DNA from: Roseiarcus sp963836695
Lineage (GTDB): Bacteria > Pseudomonadota > Alphaproteobacteria > Rhizobiales > Beijerinckiaceae
NCBI GenBank assembly: GCA_963836695.1
Contig: CAWIKX010000025.1
Location: forward strand, 172,645-236,644
Direction of reading: 5' to 3'
DNA length: 64,000 bases
In this document: one piece after another, positions 16,844 through 26,210 of the stretch
How positions within the stretch are numbered: the first letter of the stretch is position 1
How the letters are laid out: every line of letters begins with the position of its first letter
Position numbers and translations under genes: made by a program
Notes under the pieces: model-generated
The model's input: only the letters and a program-made list of their open reading frames with translations
Told to the model about the DNA's origin: nothing
Databases searched by the model: none

Positions 16844-18339
16844 ATGCGTTCAGATACGACGCTGCAACGACTCTCCACCGCGTCGAAGCTGACCTGGTTC
16901 GATGTCGACAAGTGTTTCATCGGCGGGCGCTGGGTCAAGGCGCAATCGGGCGCGAGCGCTTGCCGATCGAGGACCCGTCGCGCGGGGATCGAGATCGGCG
17001 AGATCGCCCGCGGAGACAGCCGCCGATATCGATGCGGCGGTCGAGGCGGCCGAGCGCGCGCTTGCAGGGCGACTGGGGCAGCCTCACCGCGACCGAGCGC
17101 GGGCGGCTGCTGGCGAAACTCGGCGAACTGATCGCCTCCCGCGTCGACGAGCTGGCGCGGATCGAGGCGCTCGACGTCGGCAAGCCCTTGAAGCAGGGCT
17201 CGCGCGGACGCGCTGGCGCTCGCCCGCTACATGGAGTTTTACGGCGGCGCCGCCGACAAGGTGATGGGCGAAACCATCCCCTATCTCGACGGCTACACGG
17301 TCTACACCCTGCGCGAGCCTCATGGCGTGACCGGGCATATCGTGCCGTGGAACTATCCGATGCAGATCGCCGGGCGCACGGTCGGCGCGGCGCTGGCGAT
17401 GGGCAACGCCTGCGTGCTGAAGCCGGCGGAGGAAGCCTGCCTGACCTCGCTTGCGCTCGCCGATCTCGCGCGCGAGGCGGGCTTTCCGGACGGCGCGCTC
17501 AACGTCGTGCCGGGCCTCGGCGAAGAGGCCGGCGCGGCGCTCGCCGCCCATCCCGGCGTCAGGCATCTCTCCTTCACCGGGTCGGTTACGGTCGGGCGCG
17601 CTGGTGCAGGCGGCGGCGGCGCGCCATGTCGCGCCGGTGACGCTCGAACTCGGCGGCAAGTCGCCGCAAGTCGTGTTCGCCGACGCCGACCTCGACCGCG
17701 CGCTGCCGTTCCTGGTCAACGCGGGCATCCAGAACGCCGGCCAGACCTGTTCGGCCTCCTCGCGCATTCTCGTCGAGCGCAGGATTTATGGCGAAGTCGT
17801 CGAGCGGATGGCGGCGCGCTACAGGACCTTCAAGGTCGGCCCGGCCGACGCCGACCTCGACGTCGGGCCGCTCATCTCCGAGAAGCAGAAGTCGATCGTG
17901 AGCCGGTTCCTCGCCGAGGGCGCCGATCTCAAGACCGCGGCGACCGGCGCAGATCGTCGACGGCGCGCCGCGCGGCGGCCATTATGTCGCCCCGACCCTG
18001 TTCGCCGATGTCGCTCCCGGCCATCGCCTGGCGCAGGAGGAAATCTTCGGCCCGGTCCAGGTCGTCATTCCTTTCGAGAACGAGGCCGAGGCGGTCGCGA
18101 TCGCCAACGGGACCGGCTACGGCCTTGTCGCCGGCGTATGGACGGCCGACGGGGGCCGCCAGATGCGGCTCGCCAAGGCGTTGCGCGCGGGCCAGGTGTT
18201 CATCAACAATTACGGCGCGGGCGGCGGGGTCGAACTGCCGTTCGGCGGCGTCGGCAAATCGGGCCACGGCCGCGAAAAGGGTTTCGAGGCGCTCTACGGT
18301 TTCTCGGCGCTGAAGACCGTCGCCGCGTGGCACGGGTGA
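16844..18339 (+). CDS. Aldehyde dehydrogenase (multiple frameshifts here)
   Basis: Reassembled across three frames the product is about 490 residues of the NAD(P)-dependent aldehyde dehydrogenase superfamily. Motifs: FIGGRWVKAQSG, HIVPWNYPMQIAGRTVG, LKPAEEACL, FTGSVTVG (coenzyme loop), the catalytic glutamate in VTLELGGKSPQVVFADADL, the catalytic cysteine in NAGQTCSASSRIL, EEIFGPVQVVIPF and the C-terminal ELPFGGVGKSGHGREKG. Frame changes occur near 16960, 16980, 17030, 17070, 17200, 17600 and 17950. Most are explained by one extra base, often a G added to a G-pair (for example GTCGGGCGCG for GTCGGCGCG). Conservation on each side argues for sequence error. Substrate is not predictable; betaine- or gamma-aminobutyraldehyde-type enzymes are similar. 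Confidence 0.85.
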
Positions 18340-18355
18340 GCTAAGGGAGACAGCA

Positions 18356-18754
18356 TTGCCGACCTACGCCTGCTTCGCCTGGGCGATCGCTTTGGCGGTG
18401 ACGGGCTGCGCGACGCCGCCCGTGGTCAAGCGCGATTATCTCGATGAGGCGGCGTGGCGCGGGTCGGCCCTGACCGTCTTGGCCGGCAAATGGTGGTCGA
18501 CGCCGCCGCCGGCGCAGCGCCGCAAACGGTGACGCTGATCGACGTCAACCAGCGGGCGGAGGTCGCCGGGGACGCAGAACGGCGCGCCCGTATTCTCGAC
18601 CGCCGCGTGGCGAACGTGCGGAGAGAGTTGCAGCCGCAACGGAATTGCGCCGGTCGCTATCGGCGAGTGGCCGGGCGCCGGTTGGGGCGGTGTCCAGACC
18701 TATCCGCCCGGCGAATTGCAGACGAAGCCGATGGTCGTCATCGCCCACTATTGA
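18356..18754 (+). CDS. Small lipoprotein of unknown function (frameshifted here)
   Basis: Starts at TTG with AAGGGAGA upstream. The first frame encodes a signal segment and lipobox (AIALAVTGC-ATPPVVKRDY). A base seems missing near 18492 (GGCAA-ATGGTG), after which the product reads MVVDAAAGAAPQTVTLIDV. An extra G near 18560 (GCCGGGGACG for GCCGGGACG) restores the first frame, giving AGTQNGAPVFSTAAW, RTCGESCSRNGIAPVAIGEW and the end LQTKPMVVIAHY. Corrected length is about 132 residues with a two-cysteine CGESC motif. I do not recognise the family. It directly follows the aldehyde dehydrogenase gene and is followed by palindrome copy B. Confidence 0.55.
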
Positions 18755-18815
18755 TCGGGCGGCATGCGCGGCGAGCGATGCGCGTGGTAGAGGGACGCGC
18801 TGTCGCAGGCCACTG

Positions 18816-18934
18816 CCCTCATCCTGAGGAGGCGCCGCGCGAGCGGAGCTCTCGAAGGATGGTCCAGGACCGCGAGCGGTCGTGTCGGCTGGAGCGTCCT
18901 TCGAGCGCCGCTTCGCGGCTCCTCAGGACGAGGT
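18816..18934. repeat. Intergenic long palindrome, copy B (REP/BIME-like)
   Basis: The left arm starts CCCTCATCCTGAGGAGGCG and includes CTCTCGAAGGATGGTCC; the right arm includes GCGTCCTTCGAGCGCCGCTT and ends GCTCCTCAGGACGAGG. It is the same family as copy A at 15483-15605, with the same core order and inverted arms. It fills the gap between the lipoprotein gene and aroQ. Confidence 0.8.
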
Positions 18935-18956
18935 CGCGGGCTTCAGGGGGAGTCGC

Positions 18957-19428
18957 GTGAATCCGATCGTCGTTGTCCTCAACGGTCCCAATCTCAACCT
19001 GCTCGGCAAGCGCGAGCCGGAGATCTACGGCCGCGAGACGCTCGCCGACGTCGAGGCGGACTGTCGCCGCGTCGGCAAGCGAACTCGGGCTGGCGATCGA
19101 GTTCCACCAGAGCAATCGCGAATACGAGATCATCGACTGGATTCACGCCGCCCGCGAGCGAGCCGCCGGCATTGTCATCAATCCCGGCCGCCTTCACCCA
19201 TACGTCGGTCGCCATCCTCGATGCGCTCAACGCCTTCGCAGGGCCGATCATCGAAGTGCACATCTCCAATGTGCACAAGCGAGAGCCGTTCCGGCATCAT
19301 TCGTATGTGTCGGGCGTCGCTTCGGGAATCATCGTCGGCTGCGGAACGCAGGGCTACGCGTTGGCGCTGCAGCGGATCGCGAAGCTGATCGCGCCAAGAA
19401 GGCAAACGCCGAGCGTTCCGCCCTCTAG
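18957..19428 (+). CDS. aroQ: Type II 3-dehydroquinate dehydratase (frameshifted here)
   Basis: Dehydrates 3-dehydroquinate to 3-dehydroshikimate in the shikimate pathway. Starts at GTG with AGGGGG upstream. Motifs: VLNGPNLNLLGKREPEIYG (with the active Tyr), FHQSNREYEIIDWIHAA, the INP-AFTHTSVAI segment, EVHISNVHKREPFRHHSY and SGVASGIIVGCGTQGY. Three indels break it: an extra A at about 19080 (GGCAAGCG for GGCAGCG), an extra G near 19187 (CCCGGCCGCC for CCCGCCGCC) and a missing G near 19396. Corrected length is 156 residues, with the end AKKANAERSAL. Normal family length and conserved sequence on all sides indicate an intact gene in the organism. Confidence 0.9.
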
Positions 19429-19460
19429 GGCGAGCGCTGAATCGCCGCCTACCGGACGCG

Positions 19461-20135
19461 CTAAAGCACCACCGCCAGCGCGAAGCCGTCCCAGCCCTTG
19501 GCGCCGACGGTCTGGATCGCGGTCGCGCTTAAGCGCGGCTCGCTCGCCATCAGGTCGAACATGCGCCGCACCCCGACGACATCCGGGCTGCTGCTCGCCG
19601 CGTCGACGACCTCGCCCTCGCGCACCACATTGTCGACCACGATTGCGGTTCCCGGCCGCGAAAGGCGCAAAGCCCATTCGAGATAGGCTGCGTTGTTGCT
19701 CTTGTCGGCGTCGATGAACACGAAGTCGAACGGGCCGAGCCCCTCGGCCTCGATCTTCGGCAGCGTCTCCAGCGCCGCGCCGGTCCTGATCTCGACTTTG
19801 CCGCTCAAGCCCAGCGCGGGCGACGTTTCGGCGCGCGACATCGGCGTGCCTCGCGCTCCACTTCGAGCGTGATGAGCCGGCCGTCGTCGGGCAAGGCGCG
19901 CGCGAGCCAGATGGTCGAATAGCCGCCAAGCGTCCCGATCTCGAGCGCTTTGCGCGCGCCCGATCATCCGCGCCAGGAGATGGATGAGCTTGCCCTGCGA
20001 CGCCGAGACGTCGATCGACGGCAGCCCGGCCGCGGCATTGGCGGCGAGCGCCTCGTCGAGCGCCGGGTCCGCAGCCCGATCAGGGTCCTGGCGAAATAGG
20101 AATCGACCTCGCTCCAACTCGCGCTTATTCGTCAA
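19461..20135 (-). CDS. Class I SAM-dependent O-methyltransferase, COG4122 type (frameshifted here)
   Basis: Small catechol-type O-methyltransferase of about 220 residues. Readable pieces are DPALDEALAANAAAGLPSID, SQGKLIHLLARMIG (before the SAM-binding loop), HADVARRNVARAGL, GKVEIRTGAALETLPKI, FDFVFIDADKSNNAAYLEW (metal and SAM contact) and VVDNVVREGEVVD. Frame slips occur near 19830-19960 and again near 20080-20110, where an alternative frame gives WSEVDSYFARTLIG for the N-terminus. The TTG at 20135 overlaps the stop region of the upstream SnoaL-like gene (20125-20561), so the two are likely coupled. Substrate unknown; relatives methylate diphenols such as caffeoyl-CoA-like compounds. Confidence 0.8.
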   Translation of the reverse strand: MTNKRELERGRFLFRQDPDRAADPALDEALAANAAAGLPSIDVSASQGKLIHLLARMIGRAQSARDRDAWRLFDHLARARLARRRPAHHARSGARGTPMSRAETSPALGLSGKVEIRTGAALETLPKIEAEGLGPFDFVFIDADKSNNAAYLEWALRLSRPGTAIVVDNVVREGEVVDAASSSPDVVGVRRMFDLMASEPRLSATAIQTVGAKGWDGFALAVVL

Positions 20136-20561
20136 TCTTCGTCACCTCTGTGCCTGGGTCTCGCTGCCGACTCACGCCTTGCTCGGGCATGACCAGATTG
20201 GCGTCGCGGGCGATGCGCCAGCGGCCATCGGCGTCCTTGCGCAAGATCGCTCATCGCATATCCCGACATGCGCCTCGGCGGTTGGCCCGGGAAGGTCAGC
20301 TCGACCTGAATGTGGTTGCGGACGTAAGCCCGAGCGACCGAAGACCTCGATCTCCTGCACCTCTGCGCGGGCGTCGATCGCGACACCCTTCATGCGTTCG
20401 CTGTCGGCTGCGAACTCCGCCTTCCCGAACGGCGGCCGCCCCGGCGTCATGAAGACGACGTCGTCCGTCATCATGTCCATGAGCGCGGGCAGGTCGCGAG
20501 CGTTGCTGGCGGCGATCCAGGAGTCGACGAGTTCACGGATCTGGCGCGCGTCCTCGGTCAT
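20125..20561 (-). CDS. SgcJ/EcaC-type SnoaL-like protein (frameshifted here)
   Basis: Begins MTEDARQIRELVDSWIAAS with AAGGAGG 7 bases before the ATG at 20561. The NTF2-like fold is evident from ALMDMMTDDVVFMTPGRPPF and, after a slip near 20345, YVRNHIQVELTFPGQPPRRM. A second slip near 20250 gives ILRKDADGRWRIARDANLVM, the usual last strands, and a tail EVTKIDE ending at TAA 20125. Corrected length is about 145 residues. Members are commonly annotated as DUF4440 or ketosteroid-isomerase-like; no activity can be assigned. It overlaps the methyltransferase gene that follows. Confidence 0.75.
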
Positions 20562-20609
20562 GCTGGCCTCCTTCGCGTCGGCCGTGGGGATCAAAATAGC
20601 GCTCAGCCT

Positions 20610-21634
20610 TCAAGGCTCTTCCTTGCCCGGCGACGCCCGCTTCCGCGAAGGTCGCCATGCCGTTGTGGCAGGCGACCGCGGCCTTGACGACGCCGACCGC
20701 GAGCGCCGCGCCCGAGCCTTCGCCGAGCCGCATTCCAAAATCGAGCAGCGGCGTCTTGCCGATAAGCTTCAGAGCGTGCCGGTGCGCGCGCTCGGCCGAG
20801 ACATGGGCGGCGAGGCAATGGTCGAGCGCGGAATCGTCGAGGGCCAGCAGCACCGCGGCCGCCGCGCAGACGACGAAGCCGTCGAGCAGCACCGGCGTGC
20901 TGCGCAGGCGCGCGGCGAGGATCGCGCCGGCGATCGCCGCGGTTTCGCGTCCGCCGAGGCGCGCCAGAATCTCCAGCGGATCGTCGAGATGGGGCTTATG
21001 GCGCGCGACCGCGGCGCGCACCGCGTCGGCCTTGCGCCTCAGGCCCTCATCGTCGACGCCGGTCCCGCGGCCGACCCAATCCTCCGCCTCGCCGCCGTAG
21101 AGCGCGTGATAGATCGCCGCGGCCGCGCGTCGTGTTGCCGATGCCCATCTCGCCAAGCACGAGCAGGTCGGGCTCGGAGGCGAGCGCCTCCATGCCGAAG
21201 GCCATCGTCGCCGCGCAGGCCTTCTCGTCGAGCGCCGGCTCCCGCGTGATGTCGCCGGTCGGCTTCTCGAGCGCGAGCTCGTAGACCTTGAGCGAAATGT
21301 CGAAAGTCTTGCAGATCTGGTTGATCGCCGCGCCGCCGGCCTGGAAATTCGCCACCATCGCCTGCGTGACCGACGCCGGAAAGGCGGAGACGCCCTGCGC
21401 GACGACGCCGTGATTGCCGGCGAAGACCGCGACCAGCGGACTGTCGACATGCGGCCGCGCCGATCCCTGCCAGGCCGCCATCCATTCGGCGATCTCCTCG
21501 AGCCGCCCGAGCGAGCCCGCGGGCTTGGTCAGTTGCCCCTCGCGCTCGCGCGCCGCGGCCCGCGCCGCCTCGTCGGCCTTTGGCATTTTGCGCACGAGAG
21601 CGCGGATGTCGTCGAAAGGGCGGCTAGCGGGCAC
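20610..21634 (-). CDS. cobT: Nicotinate-nucleotide--dimethylbenzimidazole phosphoribosyltransferase (frameshifted here)
   Basis: CobT makes alpha-ribazole 5'-phosphate for the lower ligand of cobalamin. Motifs: KPAGSLGRLEEIAEWMAAWQ, VFAGNHGVVAQGVSAFP, NFQAGGAAINQI, LVLGEMGIGNTT, and near the end KTPLLDFGMRLGEGSGAALA with VVKAAVACHNGMATFAEAGV. Two single-base insertions break the frame: an extra C near 21127 inside NTT-AAAAIYHALYGGEAEDW, and an extra G near 20625 that hides the natural end AGVAGKEEP. Corrected length is 340 residues. Starts at GTG (21634) with GGAG upstream. Together with pduO this suggests late steps of B12 synthesis or salvage. Confidence 0.92.
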
Positions 21635-21759
21635 GATGGTCTCCAGGAGGACTGGAGCCGCTATAGTCGATATTGCGCCGCAGTGGAAAATTGCGGGGTT
21701 AATTGGCGTACTTCCTATGGATTTGGTAGCTTCTGTTGACGCCGGTCATGGGGGGACCC

Positions 21760-22737
21760 ATGCGGCGGTTCTTTGCGATCGATTCGAGGGCATTGCCGCG
21801 CTGCGCATGGGCGAGGCGGCGGAGCCCGCTCCGGCCGACGACGAGATCCTGATCGACGTTCATGCCGCCTCGGTGAGCTACATGGATTATCTGATGGCCT
21901 CTGGCGGCTATCAGATGCGGCCGGCCCTCCCTTACGTGCCGGGAACGGACGCGCGCCGGGGTCGTGGTTACGGTCGGCGACAAGGTTACGCGCTTTCGCC
22001 CCGGCGACCGCGTCGCCTGCGGAAACTGGTTCGGCGGCTTTGCCGAGCGCATGGTCGCCAAAGCCTCGAAAAGCGCGCGACTTCCCGACAACGTGGATTT
22101 CTTCGTCGGCTCGACCGTTCTCCATGCCTACCTCACCGCCTGGTACGCCCTCGTTGACCGCGCGCGCTTACAGCCCGGCGAAACCGTGCTCATCACCGGC
22201 GCGGCAGGCGGCGTCGGGCTGGCTTGCGTCGAAGTTGCGCATCTGATCGGCGGTCGGGTCATTGCGGCGGTCGGATCGGCTGCCAAGGCGAAGGCTGCGC
22301 GCGACGGCGGCGCCGAGCACGTCATCGACTATTCGTGCGAGGACGTGCGCGAACGGGTGAAGGCGCTGACCGAGGGCGAGGGAATTGACGTTGGCGTCGA
22401 CAACATCGGCGGGGCGTTGTTTCTGACGCTTGCCCGTCTCATGCGCTGGAACGGCCGGCTGATCCCGATGGGATTCGCCGGCGGCGAGATCCCGTCCGTT
22501 CCGATGAATCTGCCTCTGTTGAAGAACTACGCGATCGTCGGCGTCTTCGCCGGCGCCTGGTCGACGAATTTTCCTGATGCAAGCGCGGAGGCTGCCGACA
22601 AAGTGATGGCGCTTGTCGGTGAGGGCGCGTTACGCCCGCGCGTCGATCGCGTGCTGCCGTTCGAGCAGGCGGCTGAAGCGATGCGCGCTGTTGCGGAGCG
22701 CAGCGTTCAGGGCCGGATGGTGTTGCAGGTCCGATAG
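21760..22737 (+). CDS. NADPH:quinone oxidoreductase / zinc-free alcohol dehydrogenase-like MDR (frameshifted here)
   Basis: Medium-chain dehydrogenase/reductase of about 325 residues. N-terminal GroES-like part: AVLCDRFEGIAALRMGEAAE, SVSYMDYLMASGGYQ, FRPGDRVACGNWFGGFAERM. Rossmann part: LITGAAGGVGLACVEVAHLI, AEHVIDYS, GVDNIGGALFLTLARLMRWN. No catalytic-zinc cysteine cluster is present, which fits the quinone oxidoreductase branch. Likely start is ATG 21760 behind GGGGGGA, with one base missing soon after (ATGCG-GCGGTT). An extra C near 21955 breaks the frame between PYVPGTD and VVVTVGDKV. It is divergent from cobT and followed by a methyltransferase gene 13 bases downstream. Confidence 0.83.
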
Positions 22738-22750
22738 TCGGGAGGGGGCC

Positions 22751-23787
22751 ATGGCGGGACGAGGCGCGGCCAAGGCCGATCGAAGACGTCCGGGACATCT
22801 CGGCGATCACCTATGGCTTCATGGCGTCCAAGGCGCTGTTCGCCGCGCTCGAGTTCGACCTCTTTACCCATATTGCGCAAGGCGCCGCGTCGAACGGCGC
22901 GCTCGCGACGGTCGACCGGCATCGCTGAGAACCGGTTGGTGACGCTGTTGGCCGCGCTCAAATCGCTCGGCCTGATCAGCGAGGCCGGCGGGCGTCTCGT
23001 CAATGCGCCGGCTACGGCGCGCTATCTCGTCGCCGGCGCGCCTGGCGATTTCCGCGACTACGTCCGATTCGTCAATGGCGAGTTTGGCTACGAGGGCTTC
23101 CGCCATCTCGCCGCTGCGCTGCGCGGCGAGCGCGTGTTCCCGGAGAAGGGAACCTACGAAGGCTATGGTCTACGAGGCTGGGATCGGCGGCGAGCGATTT
23201 AGCTCCGCGCAACATACCGGCTCGCTCGGGCCGGCCCGGCTTCTGGCGAAGAGGCTCGATCTCAAGGATCGCCTCAAGCTCTTGGACGTGGGCGGCGGCA
23301 GCGGAGCCTACAGCATCGCGTTCTGTGCTGAATCCGCGACTTCGGCGACAATCCTCGATTTTCCCGAGACCGTCGACACGGCCAAGCGATACGCGCGGGA
23401 AGCGGGCCAGTCCGGCAGGATCGCGCATCGTCGGGGGCAACGCGATCAAAGTCGAGTGGCCCAAGGGACATGACGTCGTGCTCATGTCCTATATCTGGAG
23501 CGCGGTCGGGGAGGCCGATCTCGCCATCCTGGCCAAGCGCGCCGCCGAGGCCCTGCCGCCCGGCGGCCTCGTGCTCATCCACGACTTCATGGTCGACGAT
23601 GCGCGCGAAGGTCCGCCCTTCGCAGCCTGGTATCTCTTGGGCTCCATGCTCGACAATCCGACCGCCGTGTGCCTCACGCCCGACTGATGTCGAGCGGGTA
23701 TTGCGCGACGCCGGCTTTCAGATCGAAGGCACAGAGAGCATGCTGCCCGGGATCACGATGCTGACCAGGGCGAGCAAACCCGCCTGA
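22751..23787 (+). CDS. Methyltransferase of the acetylserotonin/hydroxyneurosporene O-methyltransferase type (frameshifted here)
   Basis: Reassembled product of about 340 residues with an N-terminal winged-helix dimerisation domain (SKALFAALEFDLFTHIA, ENRLVTLLAALKSLGLI) and a SAM-binding domain (KLLDVGGGSGAYSIAFC, ATILDFPETVDTAKRYA, HDVVLMSYIWSAVGEADL, PGGLVLIHDFMVDDAREGPP), ending FQIEGTESMLPGITML. GGAGGGGG precedes the ATG. Frame slips near 22785, 22915, 23165, 23430 and 23685 are single-base changes. It probably forms a unit with the preceding oxidoreductase. Substrate unknown; carotenoid, quinone or natural-product hydroxyls are methylated by relatives. Confidence 0.8.
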
Positions 23788-23797
23788 GGAAAAACCC

Positions 23798-24286
23798 CTA
23801 CTTCATCTGCTCCAGGAGATGCGCGGCGCTCGAAACGTCCGCTTCGCCCGGCTTCGGCTCGATGTTGAGCTGTTTCACCACCCCGTCCTCGACCAGCATC
23901 GCATAGCGCTTCGAGCGCACGCCCAAGCCCCCGGCGGACGCGTCAAAATCGAGGCCCAGAGCCTTGGCGAACTCGCCGCCGCCGTCGGCGAGAAAATCGA
24001 TATGGCCCTTGGAGCCGGTCGCGTCGGACCAGGCCTGAAGCACGAAATGGTCGTTGACCGAGGTCATGGCGATCGCGTCGACGCCCTTGGCCTTGAACGC
24101 CGCCTCGCCGACGATGAAGCCCGGCAGGTGGTTCTTGTGGCAGGTCGGGGTGAAGGCGCCAGGCAAGCCGAACAGCACGACCTTCTTGCCGGCGAAATAA
24201 TCCTTCGTTTCCACCGGCTTTGGCCCGTCAGGGGTCACCAGACGCACGGTGACGTTGGGCAGGCGATCGCCGACTTTGATGGTCAT
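23798..24286 (-). CDS. Peroxiredoxin, Prx5/redoxin type
   Basis: A 162-residue thiol peroxidase that reduces H2O2 and organic peroxides. The peroxidatic cysteine is in PGAFTPTCHKNHLPGF (about residue 49), and the Prx5 features GLPGAFTP, VDAIAMTSVNDHFVLQAW and VRSKRYAMLVEDGVV are present. No second conserved C-terminal cysteine is seen, so it is a 1-Cys type as read. It is followed upstream on the same strand by the DsbD-N domain gene, and YqgE lies beyond that; this trio is conserved in the order. Confidence 0.92.
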   Translation of the reverse strand: MTIKVGDRLPNVTVRLVTPDGPKPVETKDYFAGKKVVLFGLPGAFTPTCHKNHLPGFIVGEAAFKAKGVDAIAMTSVNDHFVLQAWSDATGSKGHIDFLADGGGEFAKALGLDFDASAGGLGVRSKRYAMLVEDGVVKQLNIEPKPGEADVSSAAHLLEQMK

Positions 24287-24401
24287 GAGGGCGTCCTCGG
24301 TTGCAAGGGTGGGCCGCTCCGCGGACGCGGGCGCGCCCGGAGATTAGCCGACCGGCGCTTCCCCCGTAAAGCGGCCCTGACGGCCGCAAGAGGAAGGCGC
24401 C

Positions 24402-25247
24402 TCACGTTTTCGGCTTAGCTTCCATTGTCGTCTCCACGGGGCCCGCGCCGCCGGTGAGCGTGAGCCTGAGCGCAACCGGAAAAGCGGCGTCTTTGGGTTT
24501 GTCGCCGATGGTCAGCGTGAAGCAGTCCCCGCCCCCGTCGGCGTGCGCAGGCGTCGTCTTCAGCCACCAGCCCTCCGGCGCCTCGACAAACAGGTCGCGC
24601 GGGGGGCCATCCTCATGGGGCGAGCAGAGCCGCCAGCTATCCGCGCCGAGCGCCTCGAGCACGCCGAAATCCTTCTGCGCAACGGCGCGCGGCACCGCCG
24701 CGAGAGCGGCGTCGATCGCGCCGGCGAAGGGCGAGCCCGGAGCGGAGGGAAGCTCGAGCGTGAGATGCGCCTTGGCCGGCAGGCACACTTTCTCGCACAC
24801 GGCGAAATCGGCGTTGAGCTTGAGCGTCGCCGGCTTCGTCGGGTCGCGAGGCTTGACCGCTAAGGGAAAGACGACGTCGCCGTCGTAGCCGAACGCTTCG
24901 CCGCCGTCGGCCTCGTGAATGCGCTTGGGCGCGGGAAACTCCACTTCCACGCTCGCGACATTGTCGGAAGCAGAAAAATCCAGCGTCGGCGGCAGGCCGG
25001 CGTCGCCGGGATCGCGCCAATAGGTGATCGCGCCCGGCGCGAGAGCGATCTCGAACCCCGCGAGGTCGCCGCCGCCAGCGATGAGGCGCGCCTGCGACTT
25101 GGCGGTCGGCGTCCAATCGGTCGAGAACAAATCGGCGGCGAACGCCGGCGAGCCGGCAAGGGCGAGCGAAAGCGCGGCCGCAAGCGCGCCTCCGATCCGC
25201 ACGCCTCCGGGCGCGCGAAGCCTCTTAACCAACCGCTCTGCGCTCAT
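24402..25247 (-). CDS. Exported DsbD N-terminal-domain protein
   Basis: A 281-residue periplasmic protein (start ATG 25247; an ATG at 25280 is also in frame). The signal peptide ends near SPAFAADLF. The mature protein matches the DsbD alpha domain (PF11412 type): ARLIAGGGDLAGFEIALAPG, ITYWRDPGDAGLPPTLDFS, and the cysteine pair in DFAVCEKVCLPAKAH, spaced as in the thiol-exchange site. It lacks DsbD's membrane and thioredoxin-like parts, so it probably works with a separate CcdA/ScsB-like partner in thiol-disulfide or metal-resistance chemistry. It is divergent from yqgE, with a 71-base shared upstream region. Confidence 0.82.
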   Translation of the reverse strand: MSAERLVKRLRAPGGVRIGGALAAALSLALAGSPAFAADLFSTDWTPTAKSQARLIAGGGDLAGFEIALAPGAITYWRDPGDAGLPPTLDFSASDNVASVEVEFPAPKRIHEADGGEAFGYDGDVVFPLAVKPRDPTKPATLKLNADFAVCEKVCLPAKAHLTLELPSAPGSPFAGAIDAALAAVPRAVAQKDFGVLEALGADSWRLCSPHEDGPPRDLFVEAPEGWWLKTTPAHADGGGDCFTLTIGDKPKDAAFPVALRLTLTGGAGPVETTMEAKPKT

Positions 25248-25318
25248 CTCGCTCTGCCTATACCATGCCATGAATTTCAACTAGCATCGATATTGCTGGC
25301 GCTGAGTATGAGGCGATC

Positions 25319-25918
25319 ATGAGACGGGCGGACCCGCCGCCGCCGACCAGTCTGGAAGGGCAGTTCCTGATTGCGATGCCCTCGCTTAGGGAAGGGCCGT
25401 TCGCGCGCTCCGTCGTTTACATGTGCGCCCATCGCGAGGACGGCGCCATGGGCATCGTCATCAATCACCGGGCCGAGGAGGTCGATTTTGGCCAGCTTCT
25501 GGCGCAGCTCGACATCGTGCCCGAGGCCGAGGCGATCCGCCTGCCGCCGCGCGCCCAGGCCGTTCGCGTCTTGCGGGGCGGGCCGGTCGAGACTGGACGC
25601 GGCTTCGTTCTCCATTCGAGCGACTACGACGTCAATGATTCAACGGTGAAGATTGGCGATGTGTGCCTCACCGCCACGCTCGACATCCTGCGAGCGATCG
25701 CTGAGGGGGCCGGCCCATCGCAGGCCATGCTTGCGCTCGGCTACGCCGGCTGGGCCTCGGGGCAGCTCGAGAGCGAGATCCTTGCCAATGGCTGGCTCAC
25801 CTGCCCCGCCGACGCCGGCCTCATCTTCGATCTCGATTTCGACCGCAAATACGATCGGGCGCTCGCAATCCTTGGCGTCCACGAAGGGATGCTATCCTCC
25901 GACGCGGGCCACGCCTGA
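25319..25918 (+). CDS. YqgE/AlgH family protein
   Basis: A 199-residue DUF179 protein. The hallmark is the N-terminal LEGQFLIAMPSLREGPFARS followed by VVYMCAHREDGAMGIVINH, then VLRGGPVETGRGFVLHSSDY and GYAGWASGQLESEIL, with a C-terminal NGWLTCPAD region. AlgH was described as a regulator of alginate genes in Pseudomonas, but the molecular function of the family is unresolved. Its place next to the DsbD-N and peroxiredoxin genes is conserved in related genomes. Confidence 0.9.
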   Translation: MRRADPPPPTSLEGQFLIAMPSLREGPFARSVVYMCAHREDGAMGIVINHRAEEVDFGQLLAQLDIVPEAEAIRLPPRAQAVRVLRGGPVETGRGFVLHSSDYDVNDSTVKIGDVCLTATLDILRAIAEGAGPSQAMLALGYAGWASGQLESEILANGWLTCPADAGLIFDLDFDRKYDRALAILGVHEGMLSSDAGHA

Positions 25919-26210
25919 GAGCCTGCCCTTCGCGCTGCGTTTCCCGCGGGAGAAGGACACAGCCGCCCTGCGAAGGGGCGCCAACGCCGGAACCGGCGCG
26001 CGGTGGCTCTAGTGGCGCTGTTGGCACCGCCTTCGTGAAACCGAACCACCCCGCTTGGCCGCTCATGACCGCCCTCCGGACTGTGATCCGGCGGTGTCCC
26101 GGCGGCGAAAAGACGAGGTGTGCCGGCGCGATCGCCGGCGTCGAGCGCGGCCAAAATCTAGATAAATCAAAAAGTGAGCAAATAATTCCTTATTGCAGAA
26201 AACGCTCTAT

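Noticed and set aside
19984..21249. Open frame of 421 codons antisense to cobT and its neighbours
   Set aside because: It spans parts of three genes with clear families on the other strand, has no recognisable domain and reads as low-complexity basic sequence.
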